Assembly: GCA_963621995.1 (NCBI GenBank)
Contig: CAVFFZ010000027.1
Coordinates: forward strand, 1-14,968
Direction of reading: 5' to 3'
Length of the DNA: 14,968 nt
DNA from: UMGS1663 sp963621995
Lineage (GTDB): Bacteria; Bacillota; Clostridia; TANB77; CAG-508
In this document: positions 5,181 through 14,374 of the stretch, piece after piece
Layout of the letters: each line of letters opens with the position of its first letter
How positions within the stretch are numbered: position 1 is the first letter of the stretch
Notes under the pieces: model-generated
Told to the model about the DNA's origin: nothing
The model's database searches: none
The model's input: only the letters and a program-made list of their open reading frames with translations
Position numbers and translations under genes: made by a program

Positions 5181-8100
5181 ACTCATGTGTATATTGTCCT
5201 CCATTTTCTCTTGTCCCCGGAAGATATGCTTTTATATAACCTGGCTCTAATTTAGATTTTTCAAAAGGAGGATCAAGTAATTTTATTATTCCGCTTTCTT
5301 TATCTATCAAATGGTTTTCTAGACTTTCCATTGATATATATTTTTTGTCATTATCTCCTGCATTTGAAATAACAGACCAACTTTGTGATATTCCATCTAT
5401 TTTACATTCTTCATTTTGAATTGTTCCTAAAACATCACCATTATCTGTGTATGCTCTTCTAAACCATCTGCCGTCCCATGCATTATTATTTAATGCTTTC
5501 TTTAAATTTTCTACAATCCTTTGATATTCTTCAATTTTGTTTTCAAATTCTATTGTTTCTGGAACATCCTTTTCGTTTTGTTCACTCTGCTTTTCTATCT
5601 TCTCATTTTGAACGTCAACATTTTCTACTATTACATTACTTTCTTTTTCTAACTCTTGTTTCTTCTCTTTGCAAATCGAAATCCATCTTTGTAGAACATT
5701 ATATAAGAAGAACCCAAGCCATACACTTTCACCTTTTCCTTTATTTCCTACTTCACTAAATCCATCATTCCAATCTCCTGAACCTATTTTAGGAAGTCCA
5801 TTTTCTCCAAAGTTTAAAGACCTTTCTATTGCTCTTTCACAATGCATAAAAATGCTTTCTTCTATATTACTATTTTCATACCTATCATATCTTTCGTCTG
5901 TATTTTCTCCTAAAACTTCTCCTACTATATAGTTCGTTTTTTCTTCTAAAATGCTATAATCTCCTGTATTTTCAATATATTCTTCCACCAAATATACTAG
6001 CCATAATAAGTCATCTGAAAATTTCGTTCTAATTCCTCTAGAAGTTTCTTCATGCCACCAATGTTCTACATCTCCCTCTATAAATTGATGTTTGCTATGC
6101 TTTATAATTTGTTTTTTTATTAATTCTGGCGAAAAATATTTTAAAGCAATTGTATCTTGCAATTGGTCTCTAAAACCAAATGCTCCACCAGATTGATAGA
6201 ACCCGCTTCTTGCCTTCAGCCTACAAGATATAGTTTGATAAATAAGCCATCCATTCATTAGTATATTAAATGATTCCATTGGAGTTTCCACTTGCACCCT
6301 GCCTAAAAATTCTTCCCAATATTTTTTTACTTTTTCTAATTCTTCTTCAGCCTTTTTTACTTTCCCGTATTTATAAACTTTATCTTGACAATCTATTAAA
6401 TTCTGCTCACTACCTAACATGAAAGATATTTTTTTCTTTTCAAAAGATTCTAATTCTACTTCAATTTGAATTGCTACAATTCCATCTTTTCCTAAACTAT
6501 TTTTATTATTTAAACTTACTTTTTTTAGTGCCTCTGGATTTGAAATATTTCCTTTTCCAAAAAAGAATTTTTTGTCTGCTGTATATGATTTTATTTTTTC
6601 ATTACATGACACATAAATAATTTCTTTAAAGTCTGTATTAGTCTTGTTTTCCAATGTTATCATGTTATCGTTTTCTTTAAATTTTAGGTTTATATAATCC
6701 TTTGTTTGTAATTTATTTTCACCTAATACTGGTTTTATATAATACACAAAATTCAATTTTTTCTTTTTAGGAGATAAGTTTTTAAGCTCTAATAAAGAAA
6801 CTTTTATATTATCTTTTTTTGGTACAAATGTTGTAAGATTTTGTTCTATTTGCATACTTGAATGTCTGTAATTTGCATAACCAAATCCATATTCTACTTC
6901 GTATTGTTTTTCATCTGGCATAGGATTTAAAGTTACTGACCAAGTTTTTAGGCTTTCTGCATCTTGCATATATATTACTTCTGAAGGAGTATCTAACACT
7001 TGATTATTACTCCATGCGGTTACTTTATTTAATCCACTGTTTTTGCTCCAAGTAAATCCTCCCCCTGCTTCTGTAACTAATGTTCCAAAAGTATCATTTG
7101 CCATAACATGACTCCATACGGTAGGAAGCCTATTTTCTTTATCTACCATCATTTTATACTTGCTTTTATCTTGTGAAAATCCTCCATATTCATTGTTATA
7201 TAAAAGATTTTCTGGTAAGGCTATTTTACTTTTTTCTTCTTCAAAACTTTCAAAATTTGTTTTTGTTTTTTCTTCTATTTGTTTTATACTTTCTAAATAT
7301 TCGTCTTCTAAATCCTCTAGTTGCCTTGCTACTGGACCTTTTTTCGTATCTATTATAAGGTTTGAATAAAATTCTACTACTTCAAAATCCTCATTTTCTA
7401 GCACATAAATTCCACCTCTTATATTTTGTACATAAGATAAATTCAAGTTCATTATTGTATTTTGTATTGTTTCCTTTGTATATTTTTCGTAACTATTTGG
7501 CTCTTCATTTAAAATTACCAAATCTATTTCTACATTTTTTAATCTGAAAAATTCATATGCTTTTAATATTTCTTCTAAATTATCTTTTTCATTGCTACTA
7601 CTTATTTTTACAAGTAATATTGGTAAATCCCCTGAAATCCCATATTTCCATAGTTTTTCTTTAGGATAATATTTTTTACTATACTTTTCTTTTGATTGAA
7701 TAGGATTTTCAAATAAAAGGTATGCTAATATTTTTTGATAAGTTACTATTTGCTTTGCATTTAATCTTAAATATCTTGCTTCTGTATCTGCTTTTGCAAT
7801 TGATAATTCAAATGCTTTCTTAATCTCTTCTTCTCTTTGATATTGCTTAATATTTTGTATTACTTCTTCTCTGTTTTCTGAAACACTAATTAACAAACTA
7901 AAGCTAGCTATTTGTTCTGGTTCTAAACATATTGTCCTTCTTAATGCTAAAATTGGATCTGTTACTAAATTTATTTTTTTAGAAAATGGTTTAGAATTTT
8001 TTACCATTGTAGGAACTTCAAAATTATTTCTTCCTACAAATTTCTCTTTGTCTATTTCATATTCTAAATCTCCTATCACATTATCATTTGTATATAAAGA

Positions 8101-11100
8101 CACTGCTAAATATAATCCTTTTCCTGTATTTTTCCTGTCTTTTCTTTTTATTATAAAAATGTTTTCGTCTTCTAAATATTCATATATTAAAAACAATTTT
8201 TGAAATGCTGGGTGTGAATTATATTCTGTTTGTGAAGCAAGTGCTGGTTCTAACACACTTGTTATTTCTATTGTCTCATTTTCTACTCCATTATTTTGCA
8301 ACTCTAAATTTCGTATTTCAACTGGCGTTTTTTCATTTGTACCAGCTATTGTTACTTTGCAAGTACTTTTTATTGCTCCATCTGTTCTTTTTATTTTATC
8401 TGAATCTTCTGTAAATACTATTTCGTATTTATCTGCTTTTATATTATCATTTCTGTTGTTAATGCTCCAAATTCTTTTATTTTTAATGTTTTTTAAATAG
8501 AATAAAATTCCCTGTTCTTCTGCTTCATCTTCTGTTACATTATATTTATTTATTAAATAATTTTTATATTTACTATAACCTTTTCCTTTTATATCCATTA
8601 CTACACTGTAATTATCATTAGATATTATATTGCAAATTGGAAGTGTTTCTTTTGATTTTGTAAACACCCTTTGTGCATAGTTTTCATAGTCTTGGTAGGT
8701 TATTTTTACTGGTTTTATTTTTTCTTCTTTTGTTATAATTCTATTTTCAGGCATTACTTCTTGAAGTAAAATTGATGTTGCTTCTATTTCTGGATTTTCC
8801 ATAAATCTTTTTTGTAAAATATTATCATTAAAAAAATTGTTAATTGATAATAAAATAAGTGCCTGATGATGTGCCATATACGTTTTTATAAGTATTTGTT
8901 TTTTGCCTTTTGGCATACGTATTGGTGTATAATCCATAGATTCATAAAATCCATATTGATTGCATATTCCTTGTTTTTCTAGTTCTTTTAAATTTGCTAT
9001 TACTTCTTTTGGTTCTATTAAAAGTGCCATAAAAGAAGCATAACTTGCAACTACCATATCTTCCTCTAGTCCTCTTTTTAGTCCAAGCCATGGAATTCCT
9101 ATTGCTTTATATTGATAGTTGTTATTCAAGTCTTTTAAATAATATGCTGTTTCGGAAAATCCCCAAGGTATTCCTAATTTTTTTGCATATTCTTTTTGGC
9201 TCATTAGCATAAATTTTATAGATTCATCTAACAAACTTCCTTCTTCTTGTTTTATTATTACATTTGGCATTAAATACTCAAATGCTGTTCCAGACCAAGA
9301 AATCAATCCATTATATCCATTTATAGCTGTCATTGTTCTACTTAAATGCCCCCAATGTTTTGATGGAATATCTTTTTTGCTTATTGCAACAAAGCTTGCA
9401 CTTCTTGCCTCAGAAGCCAACAAATCATAATAAGAATCTGTTAATTTATTTTCTTCTATATTAAATCCAATAGAAAATATCCCCTTTTTTTCATCATAAA
9501 GCTTTGAAAAATCTGCATTTGCTATAGGTATATCTTCCACTTTTTTGTCTGCCCAATCAGGAATAAAATTCAATAATTTTTCTTTTGTTTCTTCATCTAA
9601 TTCTATTTGTCCAGTTTCAATTTTTTCTTTTATATTTTTGTAAAATTGTTTTAAAACATATACATAGCCAACAAAATTCCCACTATCTACTGTTGATATA
9701 TAACGTGGAATTAATGGTTCTAATGTTTTTATATTGTACCAATTATACAAATGACCATTCCATTTTGGAAGTTCATTTACTGTTCCTAACATATTATTCA
9801 ATAATTCTAATGTGCTTTCTAATGTTTCATAACCTAAGTCATAACTAGAAATTATACTTAAAAAAGCAAGTCCAATATTTGTAGATGATGTCCTATCTAC
9901 AAAATAAGGAGTTCTATCTTCTTGGTAATTATCTGGTGGTAAATAATTATTTTCTTTGGTTATACTCTCTTTAAAAAACAACCATGTTTTTTCACCTATA
10001 CTATTTAAATATTCTTTTTCTTTATTTGTAACTTTATTAATTGCTTGTTCTTTTTCTTCTTTTTTGCTTATATACCAAAATACAAATGGTGCAATTAACC
10101 ATAATAAAGACAATACAAACAAAAATATATACATTGTTTCTTTTTTATTTGCAATAGAATAAATTATTCCCACTACACCAAAAACTACATTTGCAAACAT
10201 GCTCTTGTAATATGAAATTAAATTATTTTTAGCTAATTTTTCTGCATCTTCTGAAGTTGTCCATTCTAGCAAATGTTTTTTAGAAATCTTCTTTCTGTAA
10301 ATAGTCTTTATAATAGCATCAAGTGAAAAATATGCTTTATCTGGTAAAGAAATTAAATTTAATACTCCTCTTATAAAACTTGCAAATAAAGAATATATTC
10401 TAGGACTAAATGACTTTGTGTGCATTTGCCCTTCTTTTTTATAAATAATTCTATTTGCAATGTCTAATATTAATGGAAATTTTGCCCATATTACAATAAG
10501 CCAAGCAAATACACCTACTTTAAAGTTTAAAAATAGCTTTGTTGTAAATAGTATAATTAAACTTAACATTGAAAATACAGGAGTCAAGGCTCTTATCAAA
10601 TTGTCTATTATTTTGTATCTAGATAATGTATTTAAAGGATTATTTTTTTCTCTTAATTTTTTATCTATTGTTTTATTTTCTGACCACCTTGCTATTTGAA
10701 AATCTCCTCTAATCCACCTATGAAGTCTTGCCTTAAAACTCAAATAATTAGTTGGATATCCATCCATTAGTAATATATCTGAACAAAGTCCTGCTCTTAA
10801 ATAACTTCCCTCTAATAAATCATGACTTAAAACTGTATTTTCTGGAATTTCATTTGATAGTACCTCTGAAAATACTTTTAAATCGTAGATTCCCTTTCCT
10901 GTAAATATTCCTTCTTCAAAATTATCTTGATATACATCTGATATTGCATTTGTATATAAGTCTGTTCCTCCACTGCCTGCAAATATTTTTGTAAATAGAT
11001 TTTTATTTGCCGCTTCTAAATTAATTCCAACACGTGGTTGCATTAACCCATGCCCCTCTATTACCAAATCTTTTTTATTATTAAGTACAGGCTTATTTAG

Positions 11101-12984
11101 AATATGAGCCATTGCTCCAATTAGCTCTAGTCCACTATTTAGTATAAGGTTAGTGTCCGCATCTAAAGTAATTATATATTTTATAAATGGTATATCTATT
11201 TTTGCTAGCGTATTTACTAAAAATGGACTTTCTATTTTTCCTAATAAATAATCATTAAATTGATTTAATAAACCTCTCTTTCTTTCCCAGCCTAAATAAC
11301 ATTCTTCTTCACCATTCCAAAAACGTTTTCTATAAACAAAATGAAATTTTGGTATACTATTTTCTTCCTTATATTTTTCGTTCAATATTTGTACTTGCTT
11401 TATTCCTTCATTAATTACTTCTTCATCTAAAGGTTCTTCTTTGTTTGGTCCTGAAGAGCAATCTCCAAGTAGTGCAAAATATAGGTTTTCACTTTTATTT
11501 GCTAAGTAATAAACTTCTAATTTTTTTACTAATTCATCTACTTTTTCTTTACTTTTTAAAATTGTCGGAATAACAACAAATGTAGAATACTCCTTTGGAA
11601 CACCTGAATAAAAATCCAATTTTGGTATAAGTTTTGGCTTAACTACTTTTCCTAATATATATTGAACAACTTGTACCACAATTTCTTGAATAGGAAAAAT
11701 TAAAGTAATTCCTAATATTATTGTTAAAATTGCATTTCTTAACTGTTTTTGTATATTGCACATAAATACAATATCAATTATTAAAGAAGCTGCCCAAATT
11801 AATATTATATAATATTTCACCTTACTGTTATTTTCTTTAATTTTCTCGTCATTTTGTTGTAATTCTTTATATAATTTGTGTTTACCTTTATCTATTAAGT
11901 AATAGCCAATATGCACTTCTTTTGTATTTTCATTTCCGTTACTTGCAAGCTCTAAAACTTTTTTTGCAATATAAATTTCTGCAATTTTAGTCTTTTTAGC
12001 AATTTCTTTTATCGCATTTCTATAGTATTCCTTCGTTTTGTAATCCATTTTTGTATAAACATTTGCTGGGTCTTGTTTTAATATTTCTTCTACTCCATTT
12101 ACTTCTTCAAAAATAAATAAAAAGTCGATTCGAAGTAATTCTTTCATACTAGTAATACAATTTGCCATACTAACTTTTTTTACAGCAATATCATAATGTT
12201 CTTTCTTTACTACCTCCTCGATAGTAGTTCCCATTTTGTTTACTTGCTCTTCCAATATATTTAAAAATGGAATAGCAATTCTTCCTTGCTTATTTAATCT
12301 ATAAGAAAGATACTCTATAAAAGGATATTTCATTTCGCCATATCCTTTTACACGTGCTCTATATTCTGTAAGATTTTTATATTTTAGGTCTTCTTTCTTT
12401 TCAACTAGTCTTTCAAAAATATTTTCTACTCTGTACTTTTGCATTTGACTAAAATAAATTTTTTCACATATATCGCTAATTTCCTGTATTAGAGCTATTT
12501 GCATAAAAATATTTAAGTTCCATATTTCTTCCATGCTAAGTGTCTTTTTTCTTTGATATGCAGAAAGAAAACTACTAATATTTTTGGTGTCTATACGACT
12601 ATCTGTGTAACTTACAATTTCAAATGCTAAAACATAAATTCTTGCAAAACCCTTGTATGTTCCATTTGCAATTCCTAAAAAGTTTTTATATTTTTTTAGA
12701 GTCATTTGGTTAATAATTGTTTTTACAGTTTCTTCAATAATGTAAAAATTATCTAACAGCCATTCCCCTGCTGGATGAATGGGAATGCCTAATTTTATAT
12801 GTTCATCTAATAAATGATAAACCTCTGATATTTTGGCAAAATTCTCTTTTACTTTTGGTATAGGGTATGTTTGCTTTTCACTATTTTTTTGTAAAACATG
12901 ATCAGAAGCCAATTTTTCTAAATATTGCTCTAAACCATATTTATCTAAATTAGCTCCTTTTAAATTTAAGTTTTTATATTCCAT
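5170..12984 (-). CDS. ndvB: Cyclic beta-1,2-glucan synthase (NdvB type), C-terminally truncated
   Basis: This 2,604-aa multidomain membrane enzyme would initiate and elongate beta-glucan on itself from UDP-glucose, with phosphorylase-type trimming. Order: N-terminal cytosolic region (1-390); membrane segments at about 392-446; GT84 glycosyltransferase domain with TLDADTN (Asp608, Asp610) and RLHRWIRGDFQ (Arg756-Trp757); membrane segments at about 799-845 and 928-972; glycoamylase-like domain (about 1000-1420, including WSGTAFEYLMP and MAHHQALILLS); then the GH94 region with GFRDQLQDT, HWWHEE and SGDWNDGF (Asp2404, Asp2407). A charged low-complexity insert occupies about 2435-2498. The frame ends ENGGQYTH-ECCC-stop, where relatives continue with A and some 200-300 more residues including phosphate-binding parts of the GH94 barrel. 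Glycosyltransferase parts are intact, but the GH94 module is probably dead. AAGGAG precedes the ATG. It follows the BofC-like gene by 65 bases. Confidence 0.9.
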   Translation of the reverse strand: MEYKNLNLKGANLDKYGLEQYLEKLASDHVLQKNSEKQTYPIPKVKENFAKISEVYHLLDEHIKLGIPIHPAGEWLLDNFYIIEETVKTIINQMTLKKYKNFLGIANGTYKGFARIYVLAFEIVSYTDSRIDTKNISSFLSAYQRKKTLSMEEIWNLNIFMQIALIQEISDICEKIYFSQMQKYRVENIFERLVEKKEDLKYKNLTEYRARVKGYGEMKYPFIEYLSYRLNKQGRIAIPFLNILEEQVNKMGTTIEEVVKKEHYDIAVKKVSMANCITSMKELLRIDFLFIFEEVNGVEEILKQDPANVYTKMDYKTKEYYRNAIKEIAKKTKIAEIYIAKKVLELASNGNENTKEVHIGYYLIDKGKHKLYKELQQNDEKIKENNSKVKYYIILIWAASLIIDIVFMCNIQKQLRNAILTIILGITLIFPIQEIVVQVVQYILGKVVKPKLIPKLDFYSGVPKEYSTFVVIPTILKSKEKVDELVKKLEVYYLANKSENLYFALLGDCSSGPNKEEPLDEEVINEGIKQVQILNEKYKEENSIPKFHFVYRKRFWNGEEECYLGWERKRGLLNQFNDYLLGKIESPFLVNTLAKIDIPFIKYIITLDADTNLILNSGLELIGAMAHILNKPVLNNKKDLVIEGHGLMQPRVGINLEAANKNLFTKIFAGSGGTDLYTNAISDVYQDNFEEGIFTGKGIYDLKVFSEVLSNEIPENTVLSHDLLEGSYLRAGLCSDILLMDGYPTNYLSFKARLHRWIRGDFQIARWSENKTIDKKLREKNNPLNTLSRYKIIDNLIRALTPVFSMLSLIILFTTKLFLNFKVGVFAWLIVIWAKFPLILDIANRIIYKKEGQMHTKSFSPRIYSLFASFIRGVLNLISLPDKAYFSLDAIIKTIYRKKISKKHLLEWTTSEDAEKLAKNNLISYYKSMFANVVFGVVGIIYSIANKKETMYIFLFVLSLLWLIAPFVFWYISKKEEKEQAINKVTNKEKEYLNSIGEKTWLFFKESITKENNYLPPDNYQEDRTPYFVDRTSSTNIGLAFLSIISSYDLGYETLESTLELLNNMLGTVNELPKWNGHLYNWYNIKTLEPLIPRYISTVDSGNFVGYVYVLKQFYKNIKEKIETGQIELDEETKEKLLNFIPDWADKKVEDIPIANADFSKLYDEKKGIFSIGFNIEENKLTDSYYDLLASEARSASFVAISKKDIPSKHWGHLSRTMTAINGYNGLISWSGTAFEYLMPNVIIKQEEGSLLDESIKFMLMSQKEYAKKLGIPWGFSETAYYLKDLNNNYQYKAIGIPWLGLKRGLEEDMVVASYASFMALLIEPKEVIANLKELEKQGICNQYGFYESMDYTPIRMPKGKKQILIKTYMAHHQALILLSINNFFNDNILQKRFMENPEIEATSILLQEVMPENRIITKEEKIKPVKITYQDYENYAQRVFTKSKETLPICNIISNDNYSVVMDIKGKGYSKYKNYLINKYNVTEDEAEEQGILFYLKNIKNKRIWSINNRNDNIKADKYEIVFTEDSDKIKRTDGAIKSTCKVTIAGTNEKTPVEIRNLELQNNGVENETIEITSVLEPALASQTEYNSHPAFQKLFLIYEYLEDENIFIIKRKDRKNTGKGLYLAVSLYTNDNVIGDLEYEIDKEKFVGRNNFEVPTMVKNSKPFSKKINLVTDPILALRRTICLEPEQIASFSLLISVSENREEVIQNIKQYQREEEIKKAFELSIAKADTEARYLRLNAKQIVTYQKILAYLLFENPIQSKEKYSKKYYPKEKLWKYGISGDLPILLVKISSSNEKDNLEEILKAYEFFRLKNVEIDLVILNEEPNSYEKYTKETIQNTIMNLNLSYVQNIRGGIYVLENEDFEVVEFYSNLIIDTKKGPVARQLEDLEDEYLESIKQIEEKTKTNFESFEEEKSKIALPENLLYNNEYGGFSQDKSKYKMMVDKENRLPTVWSHVMANDTFGTLVTEAGGGFTWSKNSGLNKVTAWSNNQVLDTPSEVIYMQDAESLKTWSVTLNPMPDEKQYEVEYGFGYANYRHSSMQIEQNLTTFVPKKDNIKVSLLELKNLSPKKKKLNFVYYIKPVLGENKLQTKDYINLKFKENDNMITLENKTNTDFKEIIYVSCNEKIKSYTADKKFFFGKGNISNPEALKKVSLNNKNSLGKDGIVAIQIEVELESFEKKKISFMLGSEQNLIDCQDKVYKYGKVKKAEEELEKVKKYWEEFLGRVQVETPMESFNILMNGWLIYQTISCRLKARSGFYQSGGAFGFRDQLQDTIALKYFSPELIKKQIIKHSKHQFIEGDVEHWWHEETSRGIRTKFSDDLLWLVYLVEEYIENTGDYSILEEKTNYIVGEVLGENTDERYDRYENSNIEESIFMHCERAIERSLNFGENGLPKIGSGDWNDGFSEVGNKGKGESVWLGFFLYNVLQRWISICKEKKQELEKESNVIVENVDVQNEKIEKQSEQNEKDVPETIEFENKIEEYQRIVENLKKALNNNAWDGRWFRRAYTDNGDVLGTIQNEECKIDGISQSWSVISNAGDNDKKYISMESLENHLIDKESGIIKLLDPPFEKSKLEPGYIKAYLPGTRENGGQYTHECCC

Positions 12985-13049
12985 TAAAATTACTCCTTAG
13001 CAATATGTTATGCACATATTATTTGCTAGAAGTGGAAAAATTATGCACA

Positions 13050-13631
13050 TTATTCATAATCTTCTAAGGTTAAACTTAAGTTTTCTTTTCCTATTATTTC
13101 TATTCCGTTTTTTAACCTTTGCCTATCTGCTTCTGGAAGATATGTTGTAACAATTTGTGTTGTTTCTTTTAACTTTTCTTTTCCTTCACTGTCCTTTCTA
13201 TATATTGCAATATAGCCATTATTTTCTTTTAGTAAATAATGTTCATCACAAATTCCTTCTTTTTCTTCATAAAATACAACATTATTTGCTGTAAAATTTT
13301 CTATTTTATAATCTTTGTATTTGTCTTGCATTTCTATTTCAGTTTTATTCACTAATTCTTTTGGTATGTTTTCTCTATTAGTTGTTGTATGTTTGCATCC
13401 TTTATAATAAGTTTTAAACTCGAATAAGCAATTTGGTGAAGCCTTAATTTCTGCGTAATAAGTTGAAATTATTTCTATTCCATTTTCAAGATTTTGCTCT
13501 GTACTTACTAGTTTAGTTTCTACCTTTTGCTCGTCTTTTATTGAATTTTCGCTAATAAAAATTCCAACAATAACTCCTAAAACAATAATTGCACAAATTC
13601 CTAATATAATCCATATATAATTTTTTTTCAT
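13050..13631 (-). CDS. Membrane-anchored protein with a BofC C-terminal-like domain
   Basis: From Met28 of the open frame this is a 193-aa protein. MKKNYIWIILGICAIIVLG begins a single N-terminal membrane anchor, followed by an extracytoplasmic charged domain. The C-terminal 55 residues, NGYIAIYRKDSEG...TTQIVTTYLPEADRQRLKNGIEI...LTLEDYE, match the pattern of the BofC C-terminal domain (GYIAVY, T-x-I, LP-x-x-D-x-x-x-L-x-x-GI, LEDY). In Bacillus that domain belongs to a forespore regulator of sigma-K checkpoint signalling, but many Clostridia have other small proteins with it. The upstream ATG at 13712 would add 27 residues before the hydrophobic stretch and directly abuts the RT remnant's stop (TAA-ATG), so the internal start fits better; GAGAGG lies upstream of it, though at long spacing. 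It precedes the glucan synthase and may share a transcript. Confidence 0.7.
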   Translation of the reverse strand: MKKNYIWIILGICAIIVLGVIVGIFISENSIKDEQKVETKLVSTEQNLENGIEIISTYYAEIKASPNCLFEFKTYYKGCKHTTTNRENIPKELVNKTEIEMQDKYKDYKIENFTANNVVFYEEKEGICDEHYLLKENNGYIAIYRKDSEGKEKLKETTQIVTTYLPEADRQRLKNGIEIIGKENLSLTLEDYE

Positions 13632-13712
13632 ACTATACTCAATTCCTCTCTCTATGCTTTTTTCTTTAGTATGGAATTTTTTTAGTAAAAATATACCAAT
13701 TTTTTTATACAT

Positions 13713-14002
13713 TTATATTATATTTTTTAAATTTTTATATGTATTTATGCTACTTATTAATGAATACAAATCTATTTTTCCTTTTTCATATTCTCTAATT
13801 TTACCTTTTATTATACAATTTATTCTTCTATGTTTTCCATACATATTTTTTGTATATGATATACATTAGCACATTTAAACTTTTTATATTCTTCTACTTT
13901 CTTTTTGTTCTTAGTGTTTTTGCACACTTCATTAAATACCTTTATAATATTATTTAATTCATATATATTCTTATATAAATCTTTTTTTCTTTTCATTTTC
14001 AT
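13713..14002 (-). pseudogene. DGR reverse transcriptase remnant with the catalytic core deleted
   Basis: Two fragments of one protein family lie back to back. The first (14002 to 13820) reads MKMKRKKDLYKNIYELNNII, then VCKNTKNKKKVEEYKKFKCANVYHI, like the N-terminus of Firmicutes DGR reverse transcriptases (LYxxIxxxxNI, NTRNKxKV-x-x-FxxFK). It stops at 13820-13822. The second fragment is open in another frame from about 13844 to the TAA at 13713. It contains INCIIKGKIREYEKGKIDLY and then SLISSINTYKNL, matching the C-terminal thumb end of the same RTs (YxxGKIxLxSLISSINSYK). About 200-250 residues expected between them, including all palm motifs and the catalytic DD box, are absent. The gene lies just downstream of the template region, its normal DGR place. 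The family call comes from remembered patterns and should be confirmed by alignment; a misassembly deletion is the main alternative. Confidence 0.7.
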
Positions 14003-14021
14003 TCACTATAATATTTTAACT

Positions 14022-14048
14022 CAAAAAAAGAAAGTATTTCTACTTTCT
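14022..14048 (-). terminator. Hairpin with GAAA loop and T-run between template region and RT remnant
   Basis: Arms at 14029-14036 and 14041-14048 form a perfect 8-bp stem. On the minus strand it reads AGAAAGTA-GAAA-TACTTTCT followed by a run of Ts, a typical terminator, and would end the template transcript before the RT start at 14002. The 8-bp stem with a GAAA loop is also the shape of the hairpin used in DGR target recognition in phage BPP-1, but there it follows the variable repeat, so the terminator reading is preferred. Confidence 0.6.
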
Positions 14049-14194
14049 CTAAAAATAGTAATAAAATATATTCCCTTTCATTTTTTCTTACTAACAAACA
14101 CATTTATCTATTTTTTATTTATCGTATATACTACGAAAGGATATAACTTGTTCCTATTTTCTCTTACTTATCATTTTAATAAATAACCTCAATT

Positions 14195-14374
14195 TTAGGA
14201 GCTACAAGGACGAAGGCCATTCGTGTTCGAATTACCATTAGTATTGCCGTTGCTGTTCACATTGCACAAGTTGTTGCTGTTCAAGTTGCCGTCAGTGTTC
14301 ACATTACGCACGTTGAAATTACAGTTAGAAGAATTCGAATTCACATTGCGGGACGCTATTCTTATAGTTACACC
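14195..14374 (-). other. DGR template region (TR), transcribed as template RNA
   Basis: The minus strand has an open frame reading GVTIRIASRNVNSNSS, then NCNFNVRNVNTDGN, then NSNGNTNGNSNTNG and GLRPCSS followed by TAA (14195-14197). It contains 20 AAY (Asn) codons among about 45, spaced between Gly, Ser, Thr, Val and Cys. This is the pattern of a DGR template, in which adenines are the positions mutated when cDNA is copied into the target; the protein pattern matches C-type lectin-fold variable regions (ASRxV..., GLRP). G+C is about 43 % by hand count over 14201-14360, far above the flanks. There is no start codon, and the 5' end overlaps the accessory gene's stop, so it is template rather than gene. 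It lies between accessory gene and RT remnant, the canonical TR position. A 12-bp palindrome GAATTCGAATTC lies at 14331-14342. Confidence 0.82.

Noticed and set aside
5019..5255. Plus-strand 78-aa reading frame across the junction
   Set aside because: It runs antisense through the glucan synthase end and AT-rich spacer, lacks a ribosome binding site and shows no recognisable domain.
12985..13049. Direct repeat TTATGCACA (13008 and 13041) between the BofC-like and glucan synthase genes
   Set aside because: Two 9-bp copies in AT-rich spacer with no promoter alignment or dyad are too little to support a site.
13050..13712. Longer start of the BofC-like protein at 13712
   Set aside because: It would place 27 charged residues before the membrane anchor and begins directly after the RT remnant's stop; the internal ATG at 13631 gives a normal signal anchor.
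13820..14002. A stand-alone 60-aa protein
   Set aside because: Its sequence follows the N-terminus of a DGR RT, and the C-terminal RT piece lies directly after it in another frame, so a broken gene explains both.
14195..14374. The Asn-rich reading frame as a small protein gene or as the variable repeat of a target gene
   Set aside because: It has no start codon or ribosome binding site and overlaps the upstream stop. It lies between accessory gene and RT remnant, where a template belongs, and the density of AAY codons is that of an unmutated template.
13713..14374. Group II intron or retron
   Set aside because: There is no intron domain V or retron msr/msd-like structure. The Asn-rich template plus MSL gene points to a DGR.
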